From the NCBI GenBank assembly GCA_022710245.1, contig JAKLHH010000216.1, forward strand, positions 1 through 9,340: 9,340 nt of DNA. The letters run 5' to 3'. The notes under the pieces were generated by a model that searched no databases, was not told the origin of the DNA, and saw nothing but the letters and a program-made list of their open reading frames with translations. This DNA is from Myxococcota bacterium. Its GTDB lineage: Bacteria > Myxococcota > Polyangia > GCA-2747355 > JAKLHH01. Below, in pieces: positions 1-5,096 of this stretch (positions within the stretch are counted from its first letter, which is position 1; the number at the start of each line of letters is the position of its first letter). The position numbers and the translations under genes are program-made.

Positions 1-155
1 TCCAGGATCATCAGGGGAGGAGACCTGCCCAGGAGCCGAGCCGGTCAGCACCTGTAGCGGATTCAGTGATTGGAGTCACCGAAAGACCCGGAATAATCAC
101 GCACGAGGGCCCGTTGAATTAAGCTTTCCTACTGAAATCCCTGGAAAAAGATTGC
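1..155. other. Leader region without a recognisable gene
   Basis: No start-to-stop gene can be supported here. One + frame is open from base 3 to a TAA at 120-122 (39 codons), which could be the last part of an upstream gene, but the composition gives no domain or motif and the frame is short enough to be chance. The stretch is less GC-rich than the rest of the window, as expected of a promoter-containing intergenic region. Confidence 0.4.
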
Positions 156-184
156 TTGACGGCGGGCGCCTTCGCGGATACAAC
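156..184 (+). promoter_or_regulatory. Candidate sigma-70-type promoter for the first lipoprotein
   Basis: A -35-like TTGACG (156-161) is followed after exactly 17 nt by a -10-like TACAAC (179-184). Transcription would begin near 191, leaving a leader of about 85 nt before the ATG at 277. The hexamers are reasonable matches to TTGACA/TATAAT in an otherwise GC-rich genome, but no experimental support is available. A TGG...TGC string at 142-155 resembles a sigma-54 element but has the wrong spacing by one base. Confidence 0.4.
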
Positions 185-261
185 TGGACTCAAGCCAGCA
201 GCAAAAACTTGTGTCGTGCCGGGAACTACGTAGAGTACGGACCTAGGTTTAACCAAAAACT

Positions 262-268
262 AAGGAGG
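262..268 (+). promoter_or_regulatory. Shine-Dalgarno AAGGAGG
   Basis: A full-consensus AAGGAGG lies 8 nt before the ATG at 277 and fixes that start. It is the strongest ribosome binding site in the window, which suggests this small lipoprotein is made in quantity. Confidence 0.8.
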
Positions 269-276
269 AAGGGACC

Positions 277-990
277 ATGAAGACGACTCACCTGTTCATC
301 GCAGCGCTCAGCCTGATCTTCTTCGCCGCTTGCAGCGACGATACGACCACCCCGCCGCCGAAGACCGAGAAGACCCCGACTCTCGAGGCCGGCACCAAGA
401 ACGAGGCCAGCACCTCGAACCCAGAGGCCAGCACCCCGACCGCGAAGGCGTGCGTTGCCCCGCCCGCCTGCACCACCGTTGCCGACTGCACGACGGAAGG
501 CTTCAAGAAGGACTGCAAGAACGGCGTCTGCACCCAGTGCGCTGACGACGCGGACTGCCCTGCCGCGACCTACAAGGGTGGCTGCAACAAGACCACCGGT
601 TTCTGCAAGATGTGCGGCAAGGACGACGACTGCGTGGTCGCCACGGTCAAGCTGATGACCGGCAAGTGCGACACCGCGAGCGGCACGTGCCTCAAGTGCG
701 ACACCGCCGCCGACTGCACCGGCTTCACCGGCTCGACCTACAAGGCCTGCGGGTCGGACAAGGTCTGCAAGATGTGCGCTGCTGCCGCCGACTGCTCGGC
801 GTCGACCACCTTCAAGGGCTGTGACACGACGCTCGGCATGTGCTCCAAGTGCACCACCGACGACGAGTGCTGCATGGGCAAGGCCGCCTGCGGCCTGAAG
901 TGCGACACGGCCAAGGGCACCTGCTCCTGCACCGACACCGCTCAGTGCAAGACCGTCTACGGCGACACGTTCAAGGGCGAGTGCAAGTAG
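277..990 (+). CDS. Cysteine-rich secreted lipoprotein (237 aa)
   Basis: The N-terminus is a lipoprotein signal peptide: Lys2, a hydrophobic core, and a lipobox ending FFAAC with Cys19 as the predicted lipidated residue. A Thr/Pro/Ser/Lys/Glu-rich flexible linker follows (about residues 20-57). The rest is a run of roughly five imperfect cysteine-rich repeats of about 35-40 residues. Their pattern is C-x2-C-x2-D-x-D-C, then a Lys-Gly-Cys or Lys-Ala-Cys step, then G-x-C, for example CADDADC and CGKDDDC. The even cysteine spacing suggests disulfide-bonded modules outside the cytoplasm. The start is set by the AAGGAGG at 262-268. I recognise no named family; such DxDC-repeat lipoproteins occur widely in Myxococcota and their role is unknown. 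It is clearly paralogous to the gene at 1246-1884: same repeat pattern and a shared LMTGKC string. It may be a structural or adhesive surface protein, but that is only inference. Confidence 0.85.
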   Translation: MKTTHLFIAALSLIFFAACSDDTTTPPPKTEKTPTLEAGTKNEASTSNPEASTPTAKACVAPPACTTVADCTTEGFKKDCKNGVCTQCADDADCPAATYKGGCNKTTGFCKMCGKDDDCVVATVKLMTGKCDTASGTCLKCDTAADCTGFTGSTYKACGSDKVCKMCAAAADCSASTTFKGCDTTLGMCSKCTTDDECCMGKAACGLKCDTAKGTCSCTDTAQCKTVYGDTFKGECK

Positions 991-1080
991 TGTAGCGCTC
1001 GCTTGCTCCCGTAGTAACCCGGCCCCGCCTCACCACCCCCGATAGCCAAGCTCACAGACGACCCGACCCAGGCCACGGGC

Positions 1081-1105
1081 ACTGCTGCGCGTCGCGTGCG
1101 GCAGT
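1081..1105 (+). terminator. Hairpin downstream of the first lipoprotein, possible terminator
   Basis: The 25 bases fold into an 11-bp stem (1081-1091 with 1095-1105, two G-U pairs) closed by a 3-nt loop. It lies about 90 nt after the stop at 990 and just before the candidate promoter of the next gene, a sensible place for transcription to end. No T-run follows, so it is not a classical intrinsic terminator. Confidence 0.3.
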
Positions 1106-1129
1106 CGCGCCGCGGAGACGTCGCGCCTC

Positions 1130-1159
1130 TTGCACCGCCGGCGCGCGGATTGCTATCGT
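1130..1159 (+). promoter_or_regulatory. Candidate sigma-70-type promoter for the second lipoprotein
   Basis: TTGCAC (1130-1135) and TATCGT (1154-1159) are separated by 18 nt. Transcription would begin near 1166 and give a leader of about 80 nt to the ATG at 1246. The TATCGT is one of the few AT-containing spots in this intergenic stretch. Moderate match only. Confidence 0.33.
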
Positions 1160-1245
1160 GAGGCGCTCACGCGGACTCCCGCGGAGCAGCCACCTGCGGC
1201 GCAGCCCCCGCGCGACCGCCTGACGACCTGAGACGGGAGCCTCTC

Positions 1246-1884
1246 ATGACCGCTCGCTCGCCCTCGCGCGCCGCCCTCGCCCTGCTCACGCTCCTCGCGA
1301 CCGCCTGCAGCGGAGGCGACTTCGTCCCCACACCCGAGGCCGGGGCCGGCCCCCTGCGCTGCGTCGGCGCCTGCAAGGCCAAGGCGGACTGCCCGACCAC
1401 CGCGGTCGACTGCGTGCAGGGCAAGTGCATCGCCTGCAAGGTCGACAAGGACTGCCCGGCGAGCTCCGGCTACAAGGCCTGCGACGTGGAGCACGGGGTC
1501 TGCCTGATGTGCACGAACGACGCCGACTGCGCGGGCGTCGCGGGCGGGCGCTACAAGGGCGGCTGCGAGATCGCCACCGGGCGCTGCCGGCTCTGCGCCA
1601 AGGACGCCGACTGCACCTTCTCGGGCGCCACCCTGATGACCGGCAAGTGCCACGTGATGAGCGGGAGCTGCCTCGCCTGCACCAAGAACGCCGACTGCGC
1701 CTTCACCGGCTCGACGACCAAGGTCTGCACGAACGGCCTCTGCGTCGCCTGCGGCGTGGACAAGGACTGCGCGAGCGGCAAGCTCACCTGCGACACCGCC
1801 ACGGGCGCCTGCGCCGTCTGCGCGGTGGCCAAGGACTGCACCGACACCTTCCCGACTAGCAAGCTCACTTGGAGCTGCCAGTAG
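1246..1884 (+). CDS. Cysteine-rich secreted lipoprotein, paralogue (212 aa)
   Basis: It begins with two arginines and a hydrophobic stretch ending in an ATAC lipobox, with Cys21 as the predicted lipidated residue. Unlike its neighbour it has almost no linker: the cysteine repeats begin by about residue 38. Five or more modules follow with the same C-x2-C-x3-D-x-D-C ... G-x-C pattern (CKVDKDC, CTNDADC, CAKDADC, CTKNADC, CGVDKDC). The LMTGKC and KGGCE/KGGCN segments are shared with the gene at 277-990, which points to an old local duplication followed by divergence. The ribosome binding site is weak (a GGGAG about 10 nt upstream), so this start is chosen because the signal peptide begins there. 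No catalytic motif is visible; a role at the cell surface or in the periplasm is inferred from the lipobox and cysteines. It is probably the first gene of a transcript continuing into 1944-2816. Confidence 0.82.
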   Translation: MTARSPSRAALALLTLLATACSGGDFVPTPEAGAGPLRCVGACKAKADCPTTAVDCVQGKCIACKVDKDCPASSGYKACDVEHGVCLMCTNDADCAGVAGGRYKGGCEIATGRCRLCAKDADCTFSGATLMTGKCHVMSGSCLACTKNADCAFTGSTTKVCTNGLCVACGVDKDCASGKLTCDTATGACAVCAVAKDCTDTFPTSKLTWSCQ

Positions 1885-1931
1885 GCAGGACGCCGGCTGC
1901 AACATCCGCCTGCCTCACGTGTGCAGGGATC

Positions 1932-1937
1932 AGGAGG
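1932..1937 (+). promoter_or_regulatory. Shine-Dalgarno AGGAGG that sets the next start
   Basis: AGGAGG lies 6 nt before the ATG at 1944. This favours that start over an in-frame ATG at 1869, which would overlap the end of the preceding gene and has no ribosome binding site. Confidence 0.75.
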
Positions 1938-1943
1938 TGCGGG

Positions 1944-2816
1944 ATGTCGAGGCTCGCGACGCTCGAGGCGCTCCGGCAGGAGCTGACCGCGCTCGAGGCG
2001 GCCGGATCGATCCGGCTGGACACCTTCGAGGTGGGCGCGCCAGCGACGGCAGCTGACTACGCCGCCGCGAGCAGCTACGCGCCTGTGCCGGAGTGGCTGC
2101 GGCCGCTCTACGACGACTGCAACGGCCTCACCGTCCGCTACACCTACGTCGGCGGGGCCAGCGAGCTCGAGGAGCGCTACGGGCTGGAGCACCTCGGCGG
2201 CGCCATCAACATCCTGCCGCTCGAGGAGGTCTTCAGGGACTGGGAGGGGTCGGTCTACTTCGACGGCGACGAGGACGCGTTTCGCTGGGTGCACCCGCTG
2301 GACCTCTACGTCGACCACGCCTGCTACGCGCTGGTGATGCCCCAGCTCCGCTCGGCGCTCCCCGGGCTCTGCTTCCACTCCTTCGGCGACAGCCTCGACG
2401 CGGAGCCGGTCGAGCTCGAACCGTACCTCGACACCCTGCTGGCGAGGAAGGGCGTGCTGGCTTTCCGGCACGAGGCGCCGGCCGAGGAGCTGCTCACCGA
2501 CGGTGCGCTCGACCTCGCGCGCTTCTACGGACAGGACCTCTCGCGCAGCCCGCGCGCCGTGAGCGCGAAGGAGAAGGCGCAGGCCCTCCGGCGAGCGGTC
2601 GCGGCGCTGGAGGCCGCGGGGACCCGGCACCGCGTCGAGGGCAAGGGCAACCCGCACTCCTCGAAGTGGGCCCTGCACCTCGACCCGGAGGCGGCCGCCT
2701 TCGAGGCGGGGCTGCAAATACTCGAGCAGCACGGCTTCAGCACTGAGTTCTTTCGGACCTTGACACCGGGCTCCTGCTCCTGGAGCGCCTTTCTCACCGT
2801 CTGCCGGGACGCCTGA
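1944..2816 (+). CDS. SMI1/KNR4 (SUKH)-like protein, tentative (290 aa)
   Basis: A soluble, acidic protein with no signal peptide or membrane segment. Residues 1-22 form a charged helix. Residues about 47-135 show the features that suggest a SUKH (SMI1/KNR4) fold: a P-E-W-L...Y-D-D-C-N-G segment (Trp51, Asn60-Gly61), a following beta-rich stretch with L-P-L-E-E-V and a Trp100, and an aromatic Y-F-D-G-D-E-D-A-F-R-W-V string. Residues about 205-290 look like a separate C-terminal region with a helix, a short strand and a final helix rich in aromatic residues. SUKH proteins in bacteria are often immunity proteins for polymorphic toxins, but no toxin gene is seen here and the resemblance is by eye only. 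It starts 59 nt after the cysteine-rich lipoprotein gene on the same strand and has its own AGGAGG, so the two probably form an operon. It could equally be an uncharacterised myxobacterial family. Confidence 0.7.
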   Translation: MSRLATLEALRQELTALEAAGSIRLDTFEVGAPATAADYAAASSYAPVPEWLRPLYDDCNGLTVRYTYVGGASELEERYGLEHLGGAINILPLEEVFRDWEGSVYFDGDEDAFRWVHPLDLYVDHACYALVMPQLRSALPGLCFHSFGDSLDAEPVELEPYLDTLLARKGVLAFRHEAPAEELLTDGALDLARFYGQDLSRSPRAVSAKEKAQALRRAVAALEAAGTRHRVEGKGNPHSSKWALHLDPEAAAFEAGLQILEQHGFSTEFFRTLTPGSCSWSAFLTVCRDA

Positions 2817-2990
2817 TCGCGGGGGCTCGAGGCGCCGATCCTCGCCAGCGCGCACGCGCAGATCCTCGGCAGCGAGCGCGCCGTCGAGGAGTGGAGAGTC
2901 TGGTCCCCCCCTGCCCACAGCTCCCCCAGTCAGCGAAGCCCCTGGAATCCAGCGCAGCAGCGCATCGGTGCGCAGTGTGAGGGCTGGATC
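2817..2990. other. Intergenic stretch with no supported gene
   Basis: Nothing here forms a convincing gene. An imperfect direct repeat (GATCCTCGCCAGCG at about 2837 and GATCCTCGGCAGCG at 2861, 24 bp apart) may be a decayed coding repeat, but there is no start, stop or motif to support that. Confidence 0.4.
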
Positions 2991-3013
2991 GGTGAGGGGT
3001 GAAGCCCCACGTG
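2991..3013 (+). promoter_or_regulatory. Candidate enhancer (UAS) for the hairpin-array promoter
   Basis: The element begins GGTGAGGGGTGAAG and ends CCCCACGTG. It contains a GGGG-N5-CCCC dyad (2996-3008) centred at 3002, which is 96 bp upstream of the T of the TGGCAC at 3098. Read in promoter orientation, the stretch at 9112-9090 in front of the second protease is almost the same, differing by one inserted G and one missing A, at a matching distance. Near-identity and equal spacing at unlinked genes are what a binding site for a sigma-54 enhancer-binding protein should look like. The protein itself is not encoded in this window. Confidence 0.6.
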
Positions 3014-3057
3014 CGACTACTCCCACCCACACCCGGCGCGAGAAGGATACCTAGCGC

Positions 3058-3070
3058 TGTCAATGGCTTG
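3058..3070 (+). promoter_or_regulatory. Weak candidate IHF site
   Basis: TGTCAATGGCTTG matches the IHF consensus WATCAANNNNTTR at all but one fixed position and sits between the candidate enhancer and the -24 box, where IHF bends DNA at many sigma-54 promoters. A 13-bp degenerate consensus is easily matched by chance. At the second protease only the first half (GATCAA at 9046-9051) is visible, and nothing comparable is seen at the first. Confidence 0.2.
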
Positions 3071-3097
3071 GGATGATGTAGGCGCGTTTCCGACAGG

Positions 3098-3113
3098 TGG
3101 CACCCACCCTGCA
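3098..3113 (+). promoter_or_regulatory. Sigma-54-like -24/-12 promoter facing the hairpin array
   Basis: TGGCACCCACCCTGCA has the invariant GG (-24) and GC (-12) at the required spacing, with a full TGGCAC and a TGCA, against the sigma-54 consensus TGGCACG-N4-TTGCW. Transcription should start near 3124, only about 38 nt before the first hairpin. It differs by one base from the element of the first protease (TGGCACCCTCCCTGCA). The near-identity of three such elements in one window makes chance unlikely. Confidence 0.68.
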
Positions 3114-3154
3114 ATACCCCTCATCGCTCGGACATCACGGAGGGAATCAAGTAG

Positions 3155-3532
3155 ATGCCGCGCCGGCGCGGGCACGTTTGCGGGGGCAGCGTGCTCGCGC
3201 CGGCCGGAGTTAAGCAAGTCACGACTGTGCCGGCGCGGGCACGTTTGCGGGGGCAGCGTGTTCGCGCCGGCCAGATTAACCAGGTTGAGCCTGTGCCGGC
3301 GCGGGCACGTTTGCGGGGGCAGCGCGACCCGCGCCGGCCAGATCTGAAGCGGCGCCGCCCAGGTTGGGCGGTCGGGCGTAGCTGCCGCGACGGAAGGAAC
3401 GAGCGAGCCACTGTGCTGGCGCGGGCACGTTTGCGGGGGCAGCGTGTCCGCGCCAGCCAGCTAACAGCATCAGGCGCTGCGCCGGCGCGGGCGCGTTTGC
3501 GGGGGCAGCGTGACCCGCGCCGGCCAGATTAA
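3155..3532 (+). CDS. Possible Arg-rich repeat peptide read through the hairpins (125 aa)
   Basis: An ATG at 3155 follows GGAGGG (3139-3144) by 10 nt and lies 31 nt after the predicted sigma-54 start, much like the two protease genes (about 30 and 35 nt). The product is basic and repetitive: PARARLRGQR occurs at hairpins A2, A3 and A5 and LARARLRGQR at A4. It has no signal peptide and no known domain. From A2 onward every hairpin start is a multiple of three bases from the next, so the repeats stay in frame. Against coding: GC-rich palindromes naturally leave several frames open, hairpin A1 is in a different frame from the others, and such stems would hinder ribosomes. It may instead be the start of a gene overwritten by repeats. 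Confidence 0.25.
   Translation: MPRRRGHVCGGSVLAPAGVKQVTTVPARARLRGQRVRAGQINQVEPVPARARLRGQRDPRRPDLKRRRPGWAVGRSCRDGRNERATVLARARLRGQRVRASQLTASGAAPARARLRGQRDPRRPD
3355..3371 (+). repeat. Small hairpin in the A3-A4 spacer
   Basis: CCGCCCA (3355-3361) pairs perfectly with TGGGCGG (3365-3371) across a GGT loop. It sits in the 76-nt spacer between the third and fourth class A hairpins. The other two long spacers also hold a small hairpin, of unrelated sequence. Confidence 0.6.
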
Positions 3533-3535
3533 CCC

Positions 3536-3553
3536 GCTCGCTCTCGAGCGAGC
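3536..3553 (+). repeat. Small hairpin in the A5-B1 spacer
   Basis: GCTCGCT (3536-3542) pairs with AGCGAGC (3547-3553) around CTCG. A version with a 6-bp stem recurs at 3698-3715 in the duplicated A6-B2 spacer. Confidence 0.6.
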
Positions 3554-3576
3554 ATGACGACGACGCAGCCCCCCGT

Positions 3577-3777
3577 GCCGGCGCGGACACGAAAACGGGC
3601 CTCCGTGTCCGCGCCGGCCGGATATTTCAGCTCAGGAACTGCGCCGGCGCGGGAGCGTTTGCGGGGGCAGCGTATCCCGCGCCGGCCAGATTAACCCGCT
3701 CGCCCTCGAGCGAGCACGACGACGGTGCGCCCCGTGCCGGCGCGGATACGAAAACGGGCCTCCGTGTCCGCGCCGGC
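3577..3777 (+). repeat. Class B hairpins, two copies
   Basis: Copies lie at 3577-3618 and 3736-3777 (42 bp). The first is a perfect 15-bp inverted repeat, arm GCCGGCGCGGACACG, with the 12-nt loop AAAACGGGCCTC. The second differs by one base in the 5' arm (GATACG), which gives a G-U pair in RNA. The outer stem matches class A but the inner stem and loop differ, so B looks like a structural variant. Each B copy follows a class A copy by about 50 nt. The A-spacer-B unit is duplicated (3481-3619 and 3643-3778) with a 3-bp length difference in the spacer. The last B hairpin could end transcription from either side but has no T-run. Confidence 0.85.
3698..3715 (+). repeat. Small hairpin in the A6-B2 spacer
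   Basis: GCTCGC (3698-3703) pairs with GCGAGC (3710-3715) around CCTCGA. It is the duplicate of the hairpin at 3536-3553, with one stem pair lost. Confidence 0.55.
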
Positions 3778-3812
3778 CGGATATTCCATTCCTGCTGTCA
3801 CTCCTCCGCTAC

Positions 3813-3911
3813 CCCCGAAGCGCTCCCGGTAGAACCCGAAGGCCGCGCGCCGCTCCTCAGCTAGACCCCGAACCGCTCCCGGTAGAACCCGAAGGCCGCG
3901 CGCCGCTCCTC
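3813..3911 (-). repeat. Direct repeat duplicating the 3' end of the sulfotransferase gene
   Basis: Positions 3866-3911 encode the last residues of the sulfotransferase. A 46-bp copy with one mismatch lies at 3813-3858, just past its TAG. The offset is 53 bp, so the copy is out of frame with the gene and is not translated from it. It looks like a recent slippage or recombination event at the edge of the hairpin array. Confidence 0.85.
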
Positions 3912-5096
3912 GGCGTCGAGCCCCACGTCGGCGAGGCGGTACTCGATGCGGCCGTGCGCGTGGCGCGGCCGCTCGGCCTGGTGGCGCGCGAGCGCGGCGC
4001 GGGTCGCCGCGTCGACCTCGAGGCCGGCGAAGGCGAGGACGCGCTCCGCCGTGCCGGCGCCGTCCGCGACGAGCTCCTCGAAGCGCACGTCGAGGAACCG
4101 ATCCGCGGGGAGCCGCGCGCGGTCGCGCACCGAGGCGGCGAGCATGCCCTCGACGCGCGAGGACCAGTAGGCGCCGAGCGCGTGCGGGTCGACGCGGGCG
4201 CCGTTCATCCGCTGCGCGTAGGCGATCATCGTGCAGAAGCTCGCGGTGACCTCCACCGGGTCGCGGTGGAGCTGCACCACGCGCGCGTCGGGGAACGCCG
4301 CGAGGAGCGCGGGGAGCTGCTCGAGGTGCTGCGGCGACTTCAGCGCCCAGCGCCGCGGCCCGCGCAGCCCCTGCAGCACGCCGAGGACGCGCGCCAGGTA
4401 GCGATAGGCGGGCGCCTGATCGTGTGCGCGGTACCAGGCCGCGTAGGCGGGGACCTGGTAGCTCACCTCGAAGAGCATCGTGCGCAGGTCCATGGCCAGG
4501 AGCTGGATCTCCTCGTGCGGCGTCTGGGGCGCGAGCTCGTGCATGGCGCGCAGGTGCGGCAGCATCCAGTCGATCAGGCCGCACGCGCGCTGGCAGCGAC
4601 GGCGGCGCGCGGCGTCGGGGTCGCGATCGCGCGGCGAGGGGATCGGCTCCAGGCTCTCCCAGTAGGGCAGCGTGCGGAGCGCCGGGTGGAGCGAGAGGAG
4701 CGTGTGGAGGTGCGTCGTCCCCGTGCGCGGCAGCCCGAGGACGACGAGCGGCGCCGCCACGCGCTCGGCGGCGAGCTCCGGGCGGCGGGCGAGGAGCGCC
4801 TCGAGGCGCAGCCGGCTGGCGAGGAGCCCGAGGAGGAGCTCGCGGACGATTATGCGCCCGGCGGCCGAGAGCGCGGCGTCTTCCTCGAGCGCGGCGCAGA
4901 GGACGGCGAGCGGCTCCTCGAAGCCGCGGTCGCCGAGGTCGTCGGCGCGCTCGCGGGCGCGCGCGGCGGCGATCAGGCGCGCGGGGTCGAGGCGGACCAG
5001 GCGGCGAGCGAGCGGGGCGCCGGCGAGGTTCGCCAGACGGACCGGGAGCGGCAGCCGCGGGGCGGCGAGGTCGTCGAGGTGGAGCGCGGTGGTCAT
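3861..5096 (-). CDS. Sulfotransferase family protein (411 aa)
   Basis: Sulfotransferases move a sulfuryl group from PAPS to an acceptor. The 5'-phosphosulfate-binding loop is clear at residues 121-128 (GLPRTGTT), followed by H-L-H-T-L-L as in the Sulfotransfer_3 type. The 3'-phosphate-binding region is at about 276-287 (LHRDPVEVTASF), and the K-S-P-Q-H-L string at 253-258 is also typical of the group. The N-terminal 110 residues are helical and alanine-rich, and the length fits the family. There is no signal peptide, so it should be cytoplasmic. The acceptor cannot be read from sequence; lipids, sugars or secondary metabolites are all possible. The ATG overlaps the TGA of the upstream dehydrogenase gene (ATGA), implying translational coupling and a shared substrate pathway. 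The C-terminal coding segment is repeated just downstream. Confidence 0.88.
   Translation of the reverse strand: MTTALHLDDLAAPRLPLPVRLANLAGAPLARRLVRLDPARLIAAARARERADDLGDRGFEEPLAVLCAALEEDAALSAAGRIIVRELLLGLLASRLRLEALLARRPELAAERVAAPLVVLGLPRTGTTHLHTLLSLHPALRTLPYWESLEPIPSPRDRDPDAARRRRCQRACGLIDWMLPHLRAMHELAPQTPHEEIQLLAMDLRTMLFEVSYQVPAYAAWYRAHDQAPAYRYLARVLGVLQGLRGPRRWALKSPQHLEQLPALLAAFPDARVVQLHRDPVEVTASFCTMIAYAQRMNGARVDPHALGAYWSSRVEGMLAASVRDRARLPADRFLDVRFEELVADGAGTAERVLAFAGLEVDAATRAALARHQAERPRHAHGRIEYRLADVGLDAEERRAAFGFYRERFGV

Larger units (their letters stand above)
3162..3686 (+). repeat. Class A hairpin repeats, six copies
   Basis: Copies are at 3162-3204, 3229-3271, 3295-3338, 3415-3457, 3481-3524 and 3643-3686 (43-44 bp). 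The 5' arm is GCCGGCGCGGGCACG or close to it, and the 3' arm returns through CGCGCCGGC. The 13-nt loop TTTGCGGGGGCAG is the same in all six and can itself close a TGC/GCA pair around a GGGG tetraloop. Copies 3, 5 and 6 carry one extra base in the 3' arm. The copy at 3415 reads GCTGGC...GCCAGC in place of GCCGGC...GCCGGC, a paired change that keeps the stem. Short spacers (23-24 nt) tend to begin CAGATTAAC or CGGA and to end CTGT or CTGC. Direct neighbours are 66-67 bp apart where no extra hairpin intervenes. Confidence 0.9.
3124..3777 (+). ncRNA. Candidate multi-hairpin transcript (about 650 nt)
   Basis: The predicted start comes from the sigma-54-like element at 3098-3113; the end is set at the last long hairpin and is not otherwise defined. 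The transcript would carry eight long hairpins, each a near-perfect stem of about 15 bp, plus small hairpins in the three longer spacers. All six class A loops and both class B loops point the same way, which favours a function in one strand (RNA) over a purely DNA palindrome. Stem changes are compensated, most clearly at 3415-3457. The long GC-rich stems would be good RNase III substrates. Possible roles include a sponge for a protein or small RNA, or an antisense regulator through the loops. It also contains a reading frame with a Shine-Dalgarno (3155-3532), so it may be translated. I recognise no known RNA family. Confidence 0.45.

Noticed and set aside
142..155. Sigma-54 promoter before the first lipoprotein
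   Set aside because: TGGAAAAAGATTGC has one base too few between GG and GC and lacks the CAC; the overlapping TTGACG-N17-TACAAC fits better.
1883..1898. Sigma-54 promoter before the SUKH-like gene
   Set aside because: GG and GC are correctly spaced but the rest (AGGCAGG, CGGC) matches poorly and there is no upstream dyad of the kind seen at the other three.
1869..1943. Upstream start for the SUKH-like protein
   Set aside because: It overlaps the preceding gene and has no ribosome binding site; the ATG at 1944 has AGGAGG at 6 nt.
3121..3590. Minus-strand open frames across the hairpin array
   Set aside because: Palindromic GC-rich repeats keep several frames open; these have no ribosome binding site or promoter.
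3162..3777. CRISPR array
   Set aside because: The repeats are long palindromes with 66-67-bp steps, spacers are short, uneven and share ends with one another, and no cas gene is present.
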